NCBI GenBank assembly: GCA_947460235.1
Contig: CANHGK010000019.1
Span: 1-43,092, forward strand
DNA from: Paenibacillaceae bacterium
GTDB taxonomy: Bacteria; Bacillota; Bacilli; Paenibacillales; CANHGK01
Direction of reading: 5' to 3'
DNA length: 43,092 nucleotides
Numbering within the stretch: position 1 is the stretch's first letter; each line of letters starts with the position of its first letter. The notes under the pieces are model-generated. The model made no database searches. It was not told the origin of the DNA and saw only the letters and a program-made list of their open reading frames with translations. The position numbers and the translations under genes are program-made. Shown here in pieces: positions 16,077-23,673 of the stretch.

Positions 16077-16639
16077 ATGATACAACTAATCGCTTTGTTT
16101 ACTATGACAATTGATCATCTTAATAGAATTTATTCATTTGGTATAGCAAGTGAAATAATCGGGCGTTTGTCCATGCCGTTATTTGCTTGGGGTATTGCTA
16201 AGGGAATCGTTCGGTCTGGGGATATTCGGAAATATATTTTCCGCCTGCTCATGTTGGCAATCGTCTCACAAGTTCCCTATTGGTATTTTTTCCAATCACA
16301 TCAATTGAATATTTGTTTTACACTTTTGGATGGATTAATTATTTTGACGATTATTCGTTCAGATTATAATTGGATTTTGAATATGGAATATATTGCATAT
16401 CAATAATTATGATATTTTATTTCATTGATATTTCATGGTTGCGTTTGATTTTACTGTCATTTGTAACCGTCTTAGCGACATCATTTTATGAATATCTTGA
16501 AGTGCAAATTCTTGCGATTTTTTCTTTTGTTATAATTGAATTTCTTCGTAATTTTGATTTTGATATCCCGAAAAATGTGAAATATTCATTTTATCCAGGG
16601 CATTTGGTCATACTGATTTTCCTAGAAAAGTTTACTTGA
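16077..16639 (+). pseudogene. TraX family membrane protein (frameshifted)
   Basis: The frame from ATG 16077 reads MIQLIALFTMTIDHLNRIYS, GRLSMPLFAWGIAKGIVRSG, IFRLLMLAIVSQVPYWYFF and LNICFTLLDGLIILTII, the order of motifs in TraX proteins (IDH near the start, GRLSxPLFAW, RLxxxAxxSQxPY, LNxxFTLxxGL). It stops at 16404-16406. The next frame, entered near 16370-16395, carries on with FEYGIYCISIIMIFYFID and FLRNFDFDIPKNVKYSFYPG to 16639. TraX acetylates F pilin in conjugation; its Gram-positive homologues are of unknown role. One frameshift separates the N- and C-terminal membrane halves. Confidence 0.75.
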
Positions 16640-16794
16640 TTTCCCGAATAAGTTCTCTTTTTAGCATATATTTACTCATATTAAATGCCTACTCATTATG
16701 GATTTTTTTGCAAATAATACACAATCATGATTCCGCATCTAAAATAAACCTCTTAATTTGTGATACGATTCAATTTGTATCTTTTGACGGCGAA

Positions 16795-16837
16795 AAATAC
16801 AGGAAAGGCATCCGCCTGTTGGAGGATGCCCTAATAT
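16795..16837 (-). terminator. Terminator of the helicase fragment
   Basis: On the minus strand GGCATCC-(loop)-GGATGCC is followed by TTTCCTGTATTTTT. It lies just beyond the stop of the leftward helicase frame (16840) and is duplicated in degenerate form at ~13483-13545. Confidence 0.65.
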
Positions 16838-16839
16838 GA

Positions 16840-17394
16840 TCAGTCAAAACCTTCATATCCCATAGACCGATAACCCAATTTCCGTTTCTTATACATGCTA
16901 ATTAGCATTGGGAAAAAGTGATCCACATAATCGTAGATTCGCACTTCCGATTTATTCATGTGATTTCGATGTAACCGTCCTGCATACTGCAGCAAATTCC
17001 CCTTCCACGAAATCGGATGAACAAGAAACAGTGTGTCCAATCGCTCATCGTCAAACCCTTCCTCAATCAACTTCGCAGTCGCTATAATAACACGCTCTTC
17101 ACGATCATTCACCTGTTCCATTTGTTTTCGAATCTTGTCACGCTGCTTTTTCCCCATCCCACCGCGCAACACGATTACATTCTTCGCAAAATGAGCCAAT
17201 CGCTTCTCGAAATATTCCGCATGTGCGACTCGATCCACAAGTAAAATCGGTGATCGCCCCTCATCCAAACATTTCAGTAAATCATCAAAAATCAAATCGT
17301 TTCGTTGATTATCTTGAATCAATTTTTCATAAATCGCTTGAATCGCTGAACTCTCCATTACAAATGGCAGCATCATTTTCGGCAGGTATGACAA
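16840..17394 (-). pseudogene. C-terminal part of a superfamily 2 DEAD/DEAH helicase (COG1061 type), N-terminal half missing
   Basis: The 184 residues hold the second RecA-like domain only: IYEKLIQDNQRNDLIFDDLL, EGRSPILLVDRVAHAEYFEK, KNVIVLRGGMGKKQRDKI (motif IV region), EERVIIATAKLIEEGFDDER (motif V) and NLLQYAGRLHRNHMNKSEVR (motif VI with QxxGRxxR). It ends FPMLISMYKKRKLGYRSMGYE. Walker A and DExH motifs are absent. The frame is cut at about 17390, exactly where a rightward gene begins mid-protein, so a rearrangement removed the N-terminal two thirds. A partial copy of its 3' end lies at 13.4 kb. Confidence 0.8.
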
Positions 17395-18059
17395 TTCCTG
17401 TAGCTCAATTAATTACTGCAATATTGGGTTTAGGTGTAGTCGGTTTGATTGCGTATTATTGGGATATCGTAAAGCCCGTTTGGGACAATTTAATTAATTG
17501 GTTTAAGATAACATTTAATTCAATCACTGATACGATTGATGACGTGTTCGGTAGTATCTATATAAACCTGTGTTCAGATTCTGCAAAATGGACTTTCCGT
17601 GATACCTATACCGCAATTTCATCCGAGAAACACTTATCCAAAAACTGCCTGGATACGGTTCGTAAAAATGCTCCAACTGAATTATACTATTCTCCAAGAC
17701 AAGTCGTATTCATGGCTATTTTTGATGTTCCAAAAGATTTAAAATGTGATATCAATGCTTTAATGGATCAAGACAGCCAAAAATCAAAAACGTATTCTAA
17801 CAAAAATTATAATATAACCGGTTATAAATTATTTGTACTATATGGTTTCGATGTTCAAACGGGAACCAAAAATCAAATTTTCCATGCGCATCTCCGAACA
17901 AATGCTAAAGCCCTAATTGAAACAACTTTTTTACGATATAAAAATCAATTAACGTGGAAAATACTCCCTTCTCCCGTAGAAAACGAGCCAAAATATAATG
18001 CAGGTAGCAAAGCTTCTCCAACGAGACTCTCAGAGTCAGAAAATCTGAAACAAATTTAG
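17364..18059 (+). pseudogene. Toxin-like protein gene truncated at its 5' end (membrane segment plus soluble C-terminus)
   Basis: The frame continues a hydrophobic helix, IPVAQLITAILGLGVVGLIA, then DIVKPVWDNLINWFKITFN, then about 150 soluble residues (KDLKCDINALMDQDSQKSK; YKLFVLYGFDVQTGTKNQIF; SKASPTRLSESENL). Upstream of ~17390 the frame is only the reverse complement of the helicase fragment, so the natural N-terminus, presumably a signal peptide, is gone. ATG codons at 17364 and 17388 could still start it but lack good ribosome sites. The architecture (helix, then C-terminal domain, then a small gene behind it) is like that of the broken toxin-like gene at 14830, though I see no sequence identity. 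Function unknown. Confidence 0.55.
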
Positions 18060-18077
18060 TGTTAGGAGCATATGTTT

Positions 18078-18731
18078 ATGATATCTATAATTATTGATGA
18101 ATTAACGAATTTGAAACATAACAACCAACTTGGGCAAACAATTCAAGACTATAATTTGATTTTTAGCGATCTTATAAAGAATCAAATTACTCAGTTGAAA
18201 TCTGAAAGTAAAATTAAGGAGTTATCTCACCTATTCGAATCGATAGGACTTTTCATCCAACAATCCAACCATTTTGAGCCAGTCATTTCAGATAAAAGCA
18301 TATATTGGTCAGGCACTCTACTGCACTGCAGTGCAATTTATGCATGTGCTACTGGTCGAAAAGATTACGCTTGCGCACTCGCTCGGATAAACGAATTAAA
18401 CATTCGCAACTATTTGTTAACTGCCAACCTATCTAGCATAACAACTTTAATTTATCAAGAATTACTCGCTGAGATCCAAAGTGTTATATCAAGTGAAATG
18501 GCCACAACATTATTTAATAGTGTCTATGAATCGCTTACCAAATTAGGACTACAAGACGAAACATGCTTTGATGAAATGAGTGAAGTTCAAGAACCGTATT
18601 GGACGTACTGCACTGACGAAATTTTAAGTGCATTAAATATAGCTTTTGGTATACAATGCGACCAAACTGAAATCCTACATCATCGTGAAAGGATCAGCAA
18701 AAAAATATCTTGGATTGATTTTTTCCATTGA
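18078..18731 (+). CDS. Hypothetical soluble helical protein, candidate immunity protein, 217 aa
   Basis: The protein starts MISIIIDELTNLKHNNQLGQ and is largely alpha-helical, acidic and without signal peptide or membrane helices. Landmarks are YWSGTLLHCSAIYACATGRK and LTANLSSITTLIYQELLAEI. I recognise no family. AGGAG lies 9 bp before ATG 18078, better spaced than the in-frame ATG at 18072. It follows the truncated toxin-like gene by 18 bp and ends at a strong terminator, so it was the second gene of a two-gene unit. An immunity role is inferred from position only. Confidence 0.55.
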   Translation: MISIIIDELTNLKHNNQLGQTIQDYNLIFSDLIKNQITQLKSESKIKELSHLFESIGLFIQQSNHFEPVISDKSIYWSGTLLHCSAIYACATGRKDYACALARINELNIRNYLLTANLSSITTLIYQELLAEIQSVISSEMATTLFNSVYESLTKLGLQDETCFDEMSEVQEPYWTYCTDEILSALNIAFGIQCDQTEILHHRERISKKISWIDFFH

Positions 18732-18763
18732 AGTAAAATATTGTGAATATTCCACAGCATTAT

Positions 18764-18807
18764 GAGCCACTGTTCCGGTGAGTTTGAGCCACCAACAGTG
18801 GCTTTTT
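18764..18807 (+). terminator. Rho-independent terminator after the 217-aa gene
   Basis: AGCCACTGTT (18765-18774) pairs perfectly with AACAGTGGCT (18794-18803), followed by TTTTT. The octamer TGAGCCAC occurs in the left arm and again, as TTGAGCCACC, in the loop. Confidence 0.85.
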
Positions 18808-18858
18808 CAGAACGGAATATTCATACTGAATAGAAGATCGGAAATGAGCAGATGAACT

Positions 18859-18918
18859 GTGAAAAAAATATTCCTAATCGTGTTAGTTTTATTTTAAGCA
18901 CTCACAATTCCAAGTTAC
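18859..18918 (+). pseudogene. Signal-peptide relic abutting the rlmH 3' end
   Basis: GTG 18859 gives MKKIFLIVLVLF, then TAA (18895-18897), then ALTIPSYL in the same frame. Read with Leu for the stop (TTA to TAA) it aligns without gaps to MKKLFLNVILCFLALSIPT of the truncated gene at 13207. The homology stops where the rlmH stop codon region begins (18915), so this is the 5' scrap of a second copy of that secreted protein gene. Confidence 0.5.
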
Positions 18919-19397
18919 TTGTGGTATTGCTCTCCCCGATTAATCTTAAACGCCCGATAAATTTGCTCTAACAATATCGGCCTCACCATCTGATGTGGAA
19001 ACGTCATTTTTGATAGGGACAACTTAGCGTCCGCCCTTTTCATTACCGCCTCAGACAACCCATGCGACCCACCAATCACGAACGCCACTTTTGACTTTCC
19101 TCTAATTCCCCACTCATCCAATGATTTTGCAAGCTTCTCAGAGGTCCACAACTCACCCTCAATTGCCATTGCCACCAACACTGCATCCGCTCCAATCGAA
19201 GCCAAAATTCGTTCGCCTTCTTTTGTAATCATCCGCTCAATTTCCGCATCACCGGCAGTCTCTGAACCTTTTTCCTCTGCGAGTTCGACGACGCGACATT
19301 TACAGTACGCTTGGAGCCTTTTCATATATTCTTGAACGGCATCCGTCCAATATTTTTCTTTTAACTTACCGACGGTAACAATATCGATTTGCATCAT
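18915..19397 (-). CDS. rlmH: Ribosomal RNA large subunit methyltransferase H
   Basis: The 160-aa protein shows the full RlmH (SPOUT) pattern: MQIDIVTVGKLKEKYWTDAV at the start, AFVIGGSHGLSEAV (S-adenosylmethionine-binding knot) and the C-terminal KMTFPHQMVRPILLEQIYRA ending GEQYHK. It methylates pseudouridine 1915 of 23S rRNA on assembled ribosomes. The start is ATG 19397, or the next codon, also ATG; AAGGAG lies upstream. The gene is a chromosomal core gene. Its 3' end (GAGCAATACCACAAGTAA on the coding strand) corresponds to the site used by SCC elements in staphylococci, and here the decayed island begins immediately downstream. Confidence 0.95.
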   Translation of the reverse strand: MMQIDIVTVGKLKEKYWTDAVQEYMKRLQAYCKCRVVELAEEKGSETAGDAEIERMITKEGERILASIGADAVLVAMAIEGELWTSEKLAKSLDEWGIRGKSKVAFVIGGSHGLSEAVMKRADAKLSLSKMTFPHQMVRPILLEQIYRAFKINRGEQYHK

Positions 19398-19497
19398 TTG
19401 ATGTATAGCTCCTTAATCATGAATTGTTTCTTTATTTTATCACAGCACTTTTCTTTCCGCTCCTTGCTCGTAACTCTCGACTCTCGACTCTTAACCC

Positions 19498-19513
19498 TTG
19501 CCCAATTGGGCAA
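19498..19513. promoter_or_regulatory. 16-bp perfect palindrome upstream of the UDP-glucose dehydrogenase gene
   Basis: TTGCCCAATTGGGCAA is fully symmetrical and lies 52 bp before the ATG at 19565, in the intergenic space between divergent rlmH and ugd. It has the form of an operator for a dimeric regulator; the TTTT after it also leaves a short terminator-like hairpin possible. Confidence 0.4.
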
Positions 19514-19564
19514 TTTTCTCCGCACATATCATGCTTTTAGAGCGCGAAAGGAGCATGGAATTTC

Positions 19565-20938
19565 ATGGAACTTACGATCATTGGTGCGGGATATGTAGGA
19601 CTAACGACGGGAGCAGTACTGGCGGAACTAGGGCATGTGGTAACAATTGTAGATTGTGACAGGCGTAAAGTGGATCGATTAAAAGAGGGTATTATGCCAT
19701 TTTACGAACCAGGATTGGATGGGTTGGTTTCTGATCAATTGCGTACTGGACGATTGCAATTTGAAAATGAAATTACGATAACAAATCAAACGGAGTTAGT
19801 GATGGTTTGTGTTGGCACACCGCCAAATGAAGATGGCTCCCCTGATCTTGGTGCATTGACTTCGGTGGTCGATGATCTTGCAAAGCAATTATTGCTCGGT
19901 CAAATCGTATTAACAAAAAGTTCGGTTCCACCTGGTACGAATTCGTGGATTTGCAAACGATTGAGTGATGCAGGGATACGCGAAATGGATTGTCCGGTCG
20001 TTTCAAATCCGGAGTTTTTACGTGAAGGAACGGCGATCGAGGATACGAGACGTCCAAGTCGGATGGTTTTTGGCATCGACGACAGACTTTCATTAGCACC
20101 GAGAAACGAATTGTTAGAACGACTTTATGAACTTTATCGCGGCATTCATTCACCGCTGCTTGTGACAAACTGGGAAGGAGCGGAACTTGTTAAATATGGT
20201 TCGAACGCTTTTTTAGCTGCGAAAATTTCTTATATTAATGAGTTGTCGTGCATTTGTGATGCGTATGGCGCGGACATCCGCGATGTATCGTGCGGGATTG
20301 GGATGGATCCGCGAATTGGACCTGATTTTTTAAAAGCAGGACTTGGATATGGCGGCTCATGTTTGCCGAAGGATTTGTCGGCACTAGCGTATTGTGCGGA
20401 GTCACGCGGCGTAACTAGTCATATGTTCGAAGAGATCGGTTCGATCAACGAACGGCAAATGCTCGCATATGCGAAACAATTTTTAACAGAAATTGATACA
20501 GAGCGGTCGTCAAAAATAAACACGGAGCAAAAGATACGCGTTGCGGTTTGGGGAATCGCGTTCAAACCTGAAACCGATGACACAAGAATGTCGCCCGCAA
20601 TTACATTTATGAAACAATTGCTAGCTTGGGGTGTGGAAGTTCACGCATATGATCCAATGGCAATTTTTTCGGCGCACGGTTTGTATTTGCATGATGATCC
20701 GTATGCAGCGCTATTGAACGCTGACGGGTTAGCGGTAGTAACGGATTGGCCCGTTTTTGCAATGAATCAAGTGAATTGGGCATTTGTTAAAGAAACAATG
20801 CGCGGTTCGGTCGTGCTAGATGCGAGAAATATTTATCATTTTGGCCATTTAGAGAAATACGGTCTCATTCCAGTCGGAATCGGGCGCCCTCTTTTACAAC
20901 ACCAGTCGATCATTTCAGAGATGAGAGGGAACTCATGA
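19565..20938 (+). CDS. ugd: UDP-glucose 6-dehydrogenase
   Basis: The 457-aa protein starts MELTIIGAGYVGLTTGAVLA (NAD-binding GxGYVG). It continues MVCVGTPPNEDGSPDLGAL, TKSSVPPGT and SNPEFLREGTAIEDTRRPSR, then FLAAKISYINE, and GYGGSCLPKD with the catalytic cysteine. The C-terminal UDP-binding domain has VAVWGIAFKPETDDTRMSPA. It oxidises UDP-glucose to UDP-glucuronate with two NAD+, feeding surface or spore polysaccharide. Length fits the family (about 440-460). AGGAG lies 11 bp before the ATG. The stop overlaps the ATG of the CotSA-like glycosyltransferase by 4 bp (ATGA), so the two are translated together. Confidence 0.92.
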   Translation: MELTIIGAGYVGLTTGAVLAELGHVVTIVDCDRRKVDRLKEGIMPFYEPGLDGLVSDQLRTGRLQFENEITITNQTELVMVCVGTPPNEDGSPDLGALTSVVDDLAKQLLLGQIVLTKSSVPPGTNSWICKRLSDAGIREMDCPVVSNPEFLREGTAIEDTRRPSRMVFGIDDRLSLAPRNELLERLYELYRGIHSPLLVTNWEGAELVKYGSNAFLAAKISYINELSCICDAYGADIRDVSCGIGMDPRIGPDFLKAGLGYGGSCLPKDLSALAYCAESRGVTSHMFEEIGSINERQMLAYAKQFLTEIDTERSSKINTEQKIRVAVWGIAFKPETDDTRMSPAITFMKQLLAWGVEVHAYDPMAIFSAHGLYLHDDPYAALLNADGLAVVTDWPVFAMNQVNWAFVKETMRGSVVLDARNIYHFGHLEKYGLIPVGIGRPLLQHQSIISEMRGNS

Positions 20939-22071
20939 AACTCATTTGGATTTGTACGGAGATGTTACCGAGTCCTGCAATTAAAGGCGGCGCGATCCAA
21001 ATTATGATTGATGGCGTCCTTCCTTTTATCTCTAAAAAATTTGATATGACCGTTGTTTCGATTCGTGACCCACAGTTGCCAAGACAAGAAATAAAAAACG
21101 GCATTCGATATGTACGGTTCCCGTCTGCAACTTATCGTCAGCATGTAGCAAACTGGTTGGCGAATCAATCATCGGCGCTCGTACATGTATTTAATCGACC
21201 ACAAAACGCTTCTCAATATAAACGGACAGCACCACAGCATCGTTATGTCGTAAGCTTACATAATGAGATGTTTCATTTGACAAAAATGAATGATGCGCAG
21301 GGTCGACTAGCCATTCGATCGGTAAAACGAATTTTAACAGTGAGTGATTTTATGGGAAGAACGGTAACTTCACGTTTTCCCCATGCAAAACCAATCGTGG
21401 AGACGTGTTATTCTGGTGTTGATTTGAGCACCTATGCACCGGTATGGACAGAACGTGCGCAATCCGAACGACAAATGTTCCGCAAAAAAATGGGATGGTC
21501 CAACCAGAAAATCATCCTGTTTGTTGGTCGATTGACCATAAAAAAAGGTCCGCATTTACTCATTAAGGCAATGCCTGAGATATTGAAAACATATCCTGAC
21601 GCAAAACTAGTGATTGCTGGAGGGAAATGGTTTAGTGACAATACGAGAAATGCATATGTTCGTTCTTTATATGAATTAGCTAAACCATATGGTGATCGTG
21701 TTTATTTTGCTCAATATGTACCTTCAAATGAAGTTAGGACCTATTTTTTGGCGGCAGATGTTTTTGTATGCAGCTCGCAGTGGCAAGAACCGCTCGCAAG
21801 GGTGCATTATGAAGCGATGGCGGCGGGGACACCGATTATTACCACGGCTCGCGGTGGCAATCCAGAAGTGATTCGTCATGGTGTAGACGGTGTCGTATTA
21901 CAAAATTACTCATCCGTCCGAGCGTTTTCAGAGTCAATCATTGATACACTTGCACACCCGATTCGCGCCAGAAAACGTGCAAAATCAGCATTTATTAACG
22001 TAAAAAATAAATTTAGTTTTAAGCATGTATGTGCACGATTGGAAGCTGCGTACGCTCGAGCACTTCGATGA
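20935..22071 (+). CDS. cotSA: CotSA-like spore coat glycosyltransferase (GT4)
   Basis: The 378-aa protein begins MKLIWICTEMLPSPAIKGGA and keeps landmarks of Bacillus subtilis CotSA: GGAIQI, LVHVFNRP, SLHNEMFHLTKM, ILTVSDFMGRTVTSRFPHA, YSGVDLSTY, LFVGRLTIKKGPHLLIKAMP and DVFVCSSQWQEPLARVHYEA followed by AMAAGTPIITTARGGNPEV. The E-x7-E-type donor-site segment is present (EPLARVHYE). It is a retaining GT-B sugar transferase. In B. subtilis CotSA is a spore-coat protein. Coupled translation with the UDP-glucose dehydrogenase suggests, by inference, that it uses a UDP-sugar. It has no signal peptide, so it acts in the mother-cell cytoplasm if the role is conserved. Confidence 0.85.
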   Translation: MKLIWICTEMLPSPAIKGGAIQIMIDGVLPFISKKFDMTVVSIRDPQLPRQEIKNGIRYVRFPSATYRQHVANWLANQSSALVHVFNRPQNASQYKRTAPQHRYVVSLHNEMFHLTKMNDAQGRLAIRSVKRILTVSDFMGRTVTSRFPHAKPIVETCYSGVDLSTYAPVWTERAQSERQMFRKKMGWSNQKIILFVGRLTIKKGPHLLIKAMPEILKTYPDAKLVIAGGKWFSDNTRNAYVRSLYELAKPYGDRVYFAQYVPSNEVRTYFLAADVFVCSSQWQEPLARVHYEAMAAGTPIITTARGGNPEVIRHGVDGVVLQNYSSVRAFSESIIDTLAHPIRARKRAKSAFINVKNKFSFKHVCARLEAAYARALR

Positions 22072-22170
22072 CATAAACAAGGAACGTATTGATTGCTTAC
22101 TGAAGAAACGGTGCGCATCACACTCGCGCAACGACTTTGGTGAGCTTTCTTTATTATTCTTCCGAATCTG

Positions 22171-22179
22171 TGCTACAAT
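22171..22179 (+). promoter_or_regulatory. Extended -10 promoter for the DedA gene
   Basis: TGCTACAAT is an extended -10 element (TGnTAnAAT type) 40 bp upstream of the ATG at 22220. No good -35 is visible, which is common for extended -10 promoters. Confidence 0.5.
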
Positions 22180-22219
22180 GAATCCATAGAAAAATGTCTT
22201 TAGGTGTGAGGAAAAAAAC

Positions 22220-22813
22220 ATGGATCATTGGATTTCGCAATATGGGATCATTGGAATTGGAATTATCATGTTCATGGAAATGGTTGGCATTCCCTTTCCT
22301 GCAGAAACAACACTAGTTTTTAGTGGAATTGCATGGGCCAATGGTACGTTGGATCCTTTTTATCTCATTCCGATTGCAATTATTGGACATGTTCTTGGTT
22401 CATCTGTTGGATATGGTGTTGGGCGCTCCGTTGGTCGATTAGTGATCCTTAAATACGGACGTTACGTTTGGATTACACCTGAGAAATTAGCGATTGCAGA
22501 ACAAAAGTTTCAAAAATTTCAATCCGCTGTGATTATTTCTGCTAAATTTATTGCAGTTGTACGCATTCTAATTCCGTTTATTGCAGGAATTAACCGAATG
22601 CCATTTTGGCGTTTTACAATCATCAATTTTATTGGCACTTCACTTTGGGTATTTACATTTGTATTTAGCGGTAAGTTTCTTGGCAAATTGGTACTGCAAT
22701 TTGAAGATGAACTTAAAGAATATTTATGGCCGGTCATTGGGATTGTTGCACTTATTATCATTGTGATTTTGTTAATTAAAAAAATAAAACGGCCTGAGTC
22801 CCCTCAAATTTAA
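22220..22813 (+). CDS. DedA family membrane protein (VTT domain)
   Basis: The 197-aa protein has the DedA layout: an N-terminal re-entrant helix (GIIGIGIIMFMEMVGIPFPA, with the conserved E and PxP near ETT), GHVLGSSVGYGVGRSVGR, the signature ISAKFIAVVRILIPFIAGINRM, then WRFTIINFIGTSLWVFTFVF and a last helix before a basic tail. DedA proteins are implicated in undecaprenyl-phosphate or phospholipid flipping at the cytoplasmic membrane. The start ATG follows GTGAGG. It is a single gene, closed by a hairpin shared with the convergent receiver-protein gene. Confidence 0.9.
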   Translation: MDHWISQYGIIGIGIIMFMEMVGIPFPAETTLVFSGIAWANGTLDPFYLIPIAIIGHVLGSSVGYGVGRSVGRLVILKYGRYVWITPEKLAIAEQKFQKFQSAVIISAKFIAVVRILIPFIAGINRMPFWRFTIINFIGTSLWVFTFVFSGKFLGKLVLQFEDELKEYLWPVIGIVALIIIVILLIKKIKRPESPQI

Positions 22814-22827
22814 GGGTTCGGCCGTTT
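22787..22827. terminator. Bidirectional terminator between the DedA and receiver genes
   Basis: AAACGGCC (22787-22794) pairs with GGCCGTTT (22820-22827), with inner CCCT/AGGG pairing. On the minus strand it is followed by a T-rich run (complement of AATTAAAAAAATA), so it best serves the leftward receiver gene. It overlaps the last codons of dedA. Confidence 0.8.
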
Positions 22828-22834
22828 GAATGAA

Positions 22835-23257
22835 TTAAACGTTCGCTTTCTTTGCAGGGAATAATAGCTTACGTACCCGTTGAAGAAATACATTTGCATC
22901 GATTGGTTTACCGATGAAATCATTAACCAAGAATTTTCTAGCAAGTGATATCACTTCAACCGATGGGTCACCAGTGACCAATAGAATTGGTGTCAGTTTT
23001 GATTGCGGGCGCTTTCGGATCGTTTCAACAACATTCATTCCATTCACCCCAGGCATAAACACATCACAAATGATTAAATCATAGGTTTCAGGTGGTTGTT
23101 TCCAAGTCATAAAATCTTCTCCACTTGGAAAAATGTCAACATGATATCGGTTTGCTTCTAGAATTTGTTTAAGTAGCATGCGGAATGGAGAACTATCATC
23201 TACAACCGCAACGCGTTTTTTCTGTTGTTCTTGTGATTGTTCAATCGGTTCAGTCAA
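22835..23257 (-). CDS. Single-domain response regulator (CheY-like receiver)
   Basis: The 140-aa protein has a ~14-residue Gln-rich leader and then a complete receiver: VAVVDDSSPFRMLLK (acid pocket), YDLIICDVFMPGVNGM (phospho-acceptor Asp65), LLVTGDPS (switch Thr) and FIGKPI (Lys117). There is no output domain. The TTG start at 23257 has AAAGGA 9 bp upstream; the in-frame ATG at 23266 would touch the ribosome site. It is divergent from the Hpt gene and next to a hybrid kinase, so Hpt to receiver phosphotransfer is likely. An FIGKP end and an N-terminal extension set it apart from the CheY of the main operon. Confidence 0.85.
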   Translation of the reverse strand: MTEPIEQSQEQQKKRVAVVDDSSPFRMLLKQILEANRYHVDIFPSGEDFMTWKQPPETYDLIICDVFMPGVNGMNVVETIRKRPQSKLTPILLVTGDPSVEVISLARKFLVNDFIGKPIDANVFLQRVRKLLFPAKKANV

Positions 23258-23316
23258 GACATTCATTCCTTTCTTAATCACTAAATTTTATTATATCATG
23301 AGAAGGAGACTAAGTC

Positions 23317-23673
23317 ATGCAATTTGAAGAACTTGATGCAAGCATGAAAGAAATTATTATGGAATGCCAAGCCGATTTTTTAAGCGATGGCACTGCTCGA
23401 TTTACTGCGATGGAACAAATGATTCTAGATTGGAAAAGCGGAAATTATGAACAACTGAAACTCGTTCATGATGTGCATTTACACATTCATTCAATGAAAG
23501 GTGTTGCCCGAACGATTTATTTTGATCATTTGCATGAAATGACCGAGTTAACAGTCACATGGATCCGTCAAAAACAAGATCATGAATGGACAAGCGAGTT
23601 GGTCGAACAACTTATTCAAAGTGTTCACGAAATGAAATCATCGTTCGACCAATGTAAAGTCTTCTCTAATTAA
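23317..23673 (+). CDS. Free histidine phosphotransfer (Hpt) protein
   Basis: The 118-aa helical protein has the Hpt motif LHIHSMKGVARTI with the phosphorylatable His58 (HxxKG). It has no other domain, so it should shuttle phosphate from the hybrid kinase to the neighbouring receiver protein. Start: ATG 23317 behind GAAGGAG. It faces the kinase gene tail to tail, the coding ends overlapping by 8 bp (23666-23673), and is divergent from the receiver gene. Free Hpt proteins are uncommon in Bacilli, which makes this phosphorelay notable. Confidence 0.85.
   Translation: MQFEELDASMKEIIMECQADFLSDGTARFTAMEQMILDWKSGNYEQLKLVHDVHLHIHSMKGVARTIYFDHLHEMTELTVTWIRQKQDHEWTSELVEQLIQSVHEMKSSFDQCKVFSN

Noticed and set aside
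16636-16839. 67-codon frame between the TraX relic and the helicase fragment
   Set aside because: It runs through the helicase terminator and has no family motif.
18764-18807. IS21-like insertion sequence end suggested by repeated TGAGCCAC
   Set aside because: No transposase remnant or matching second end was found; the terminator reading explains the hairpin and T-run.
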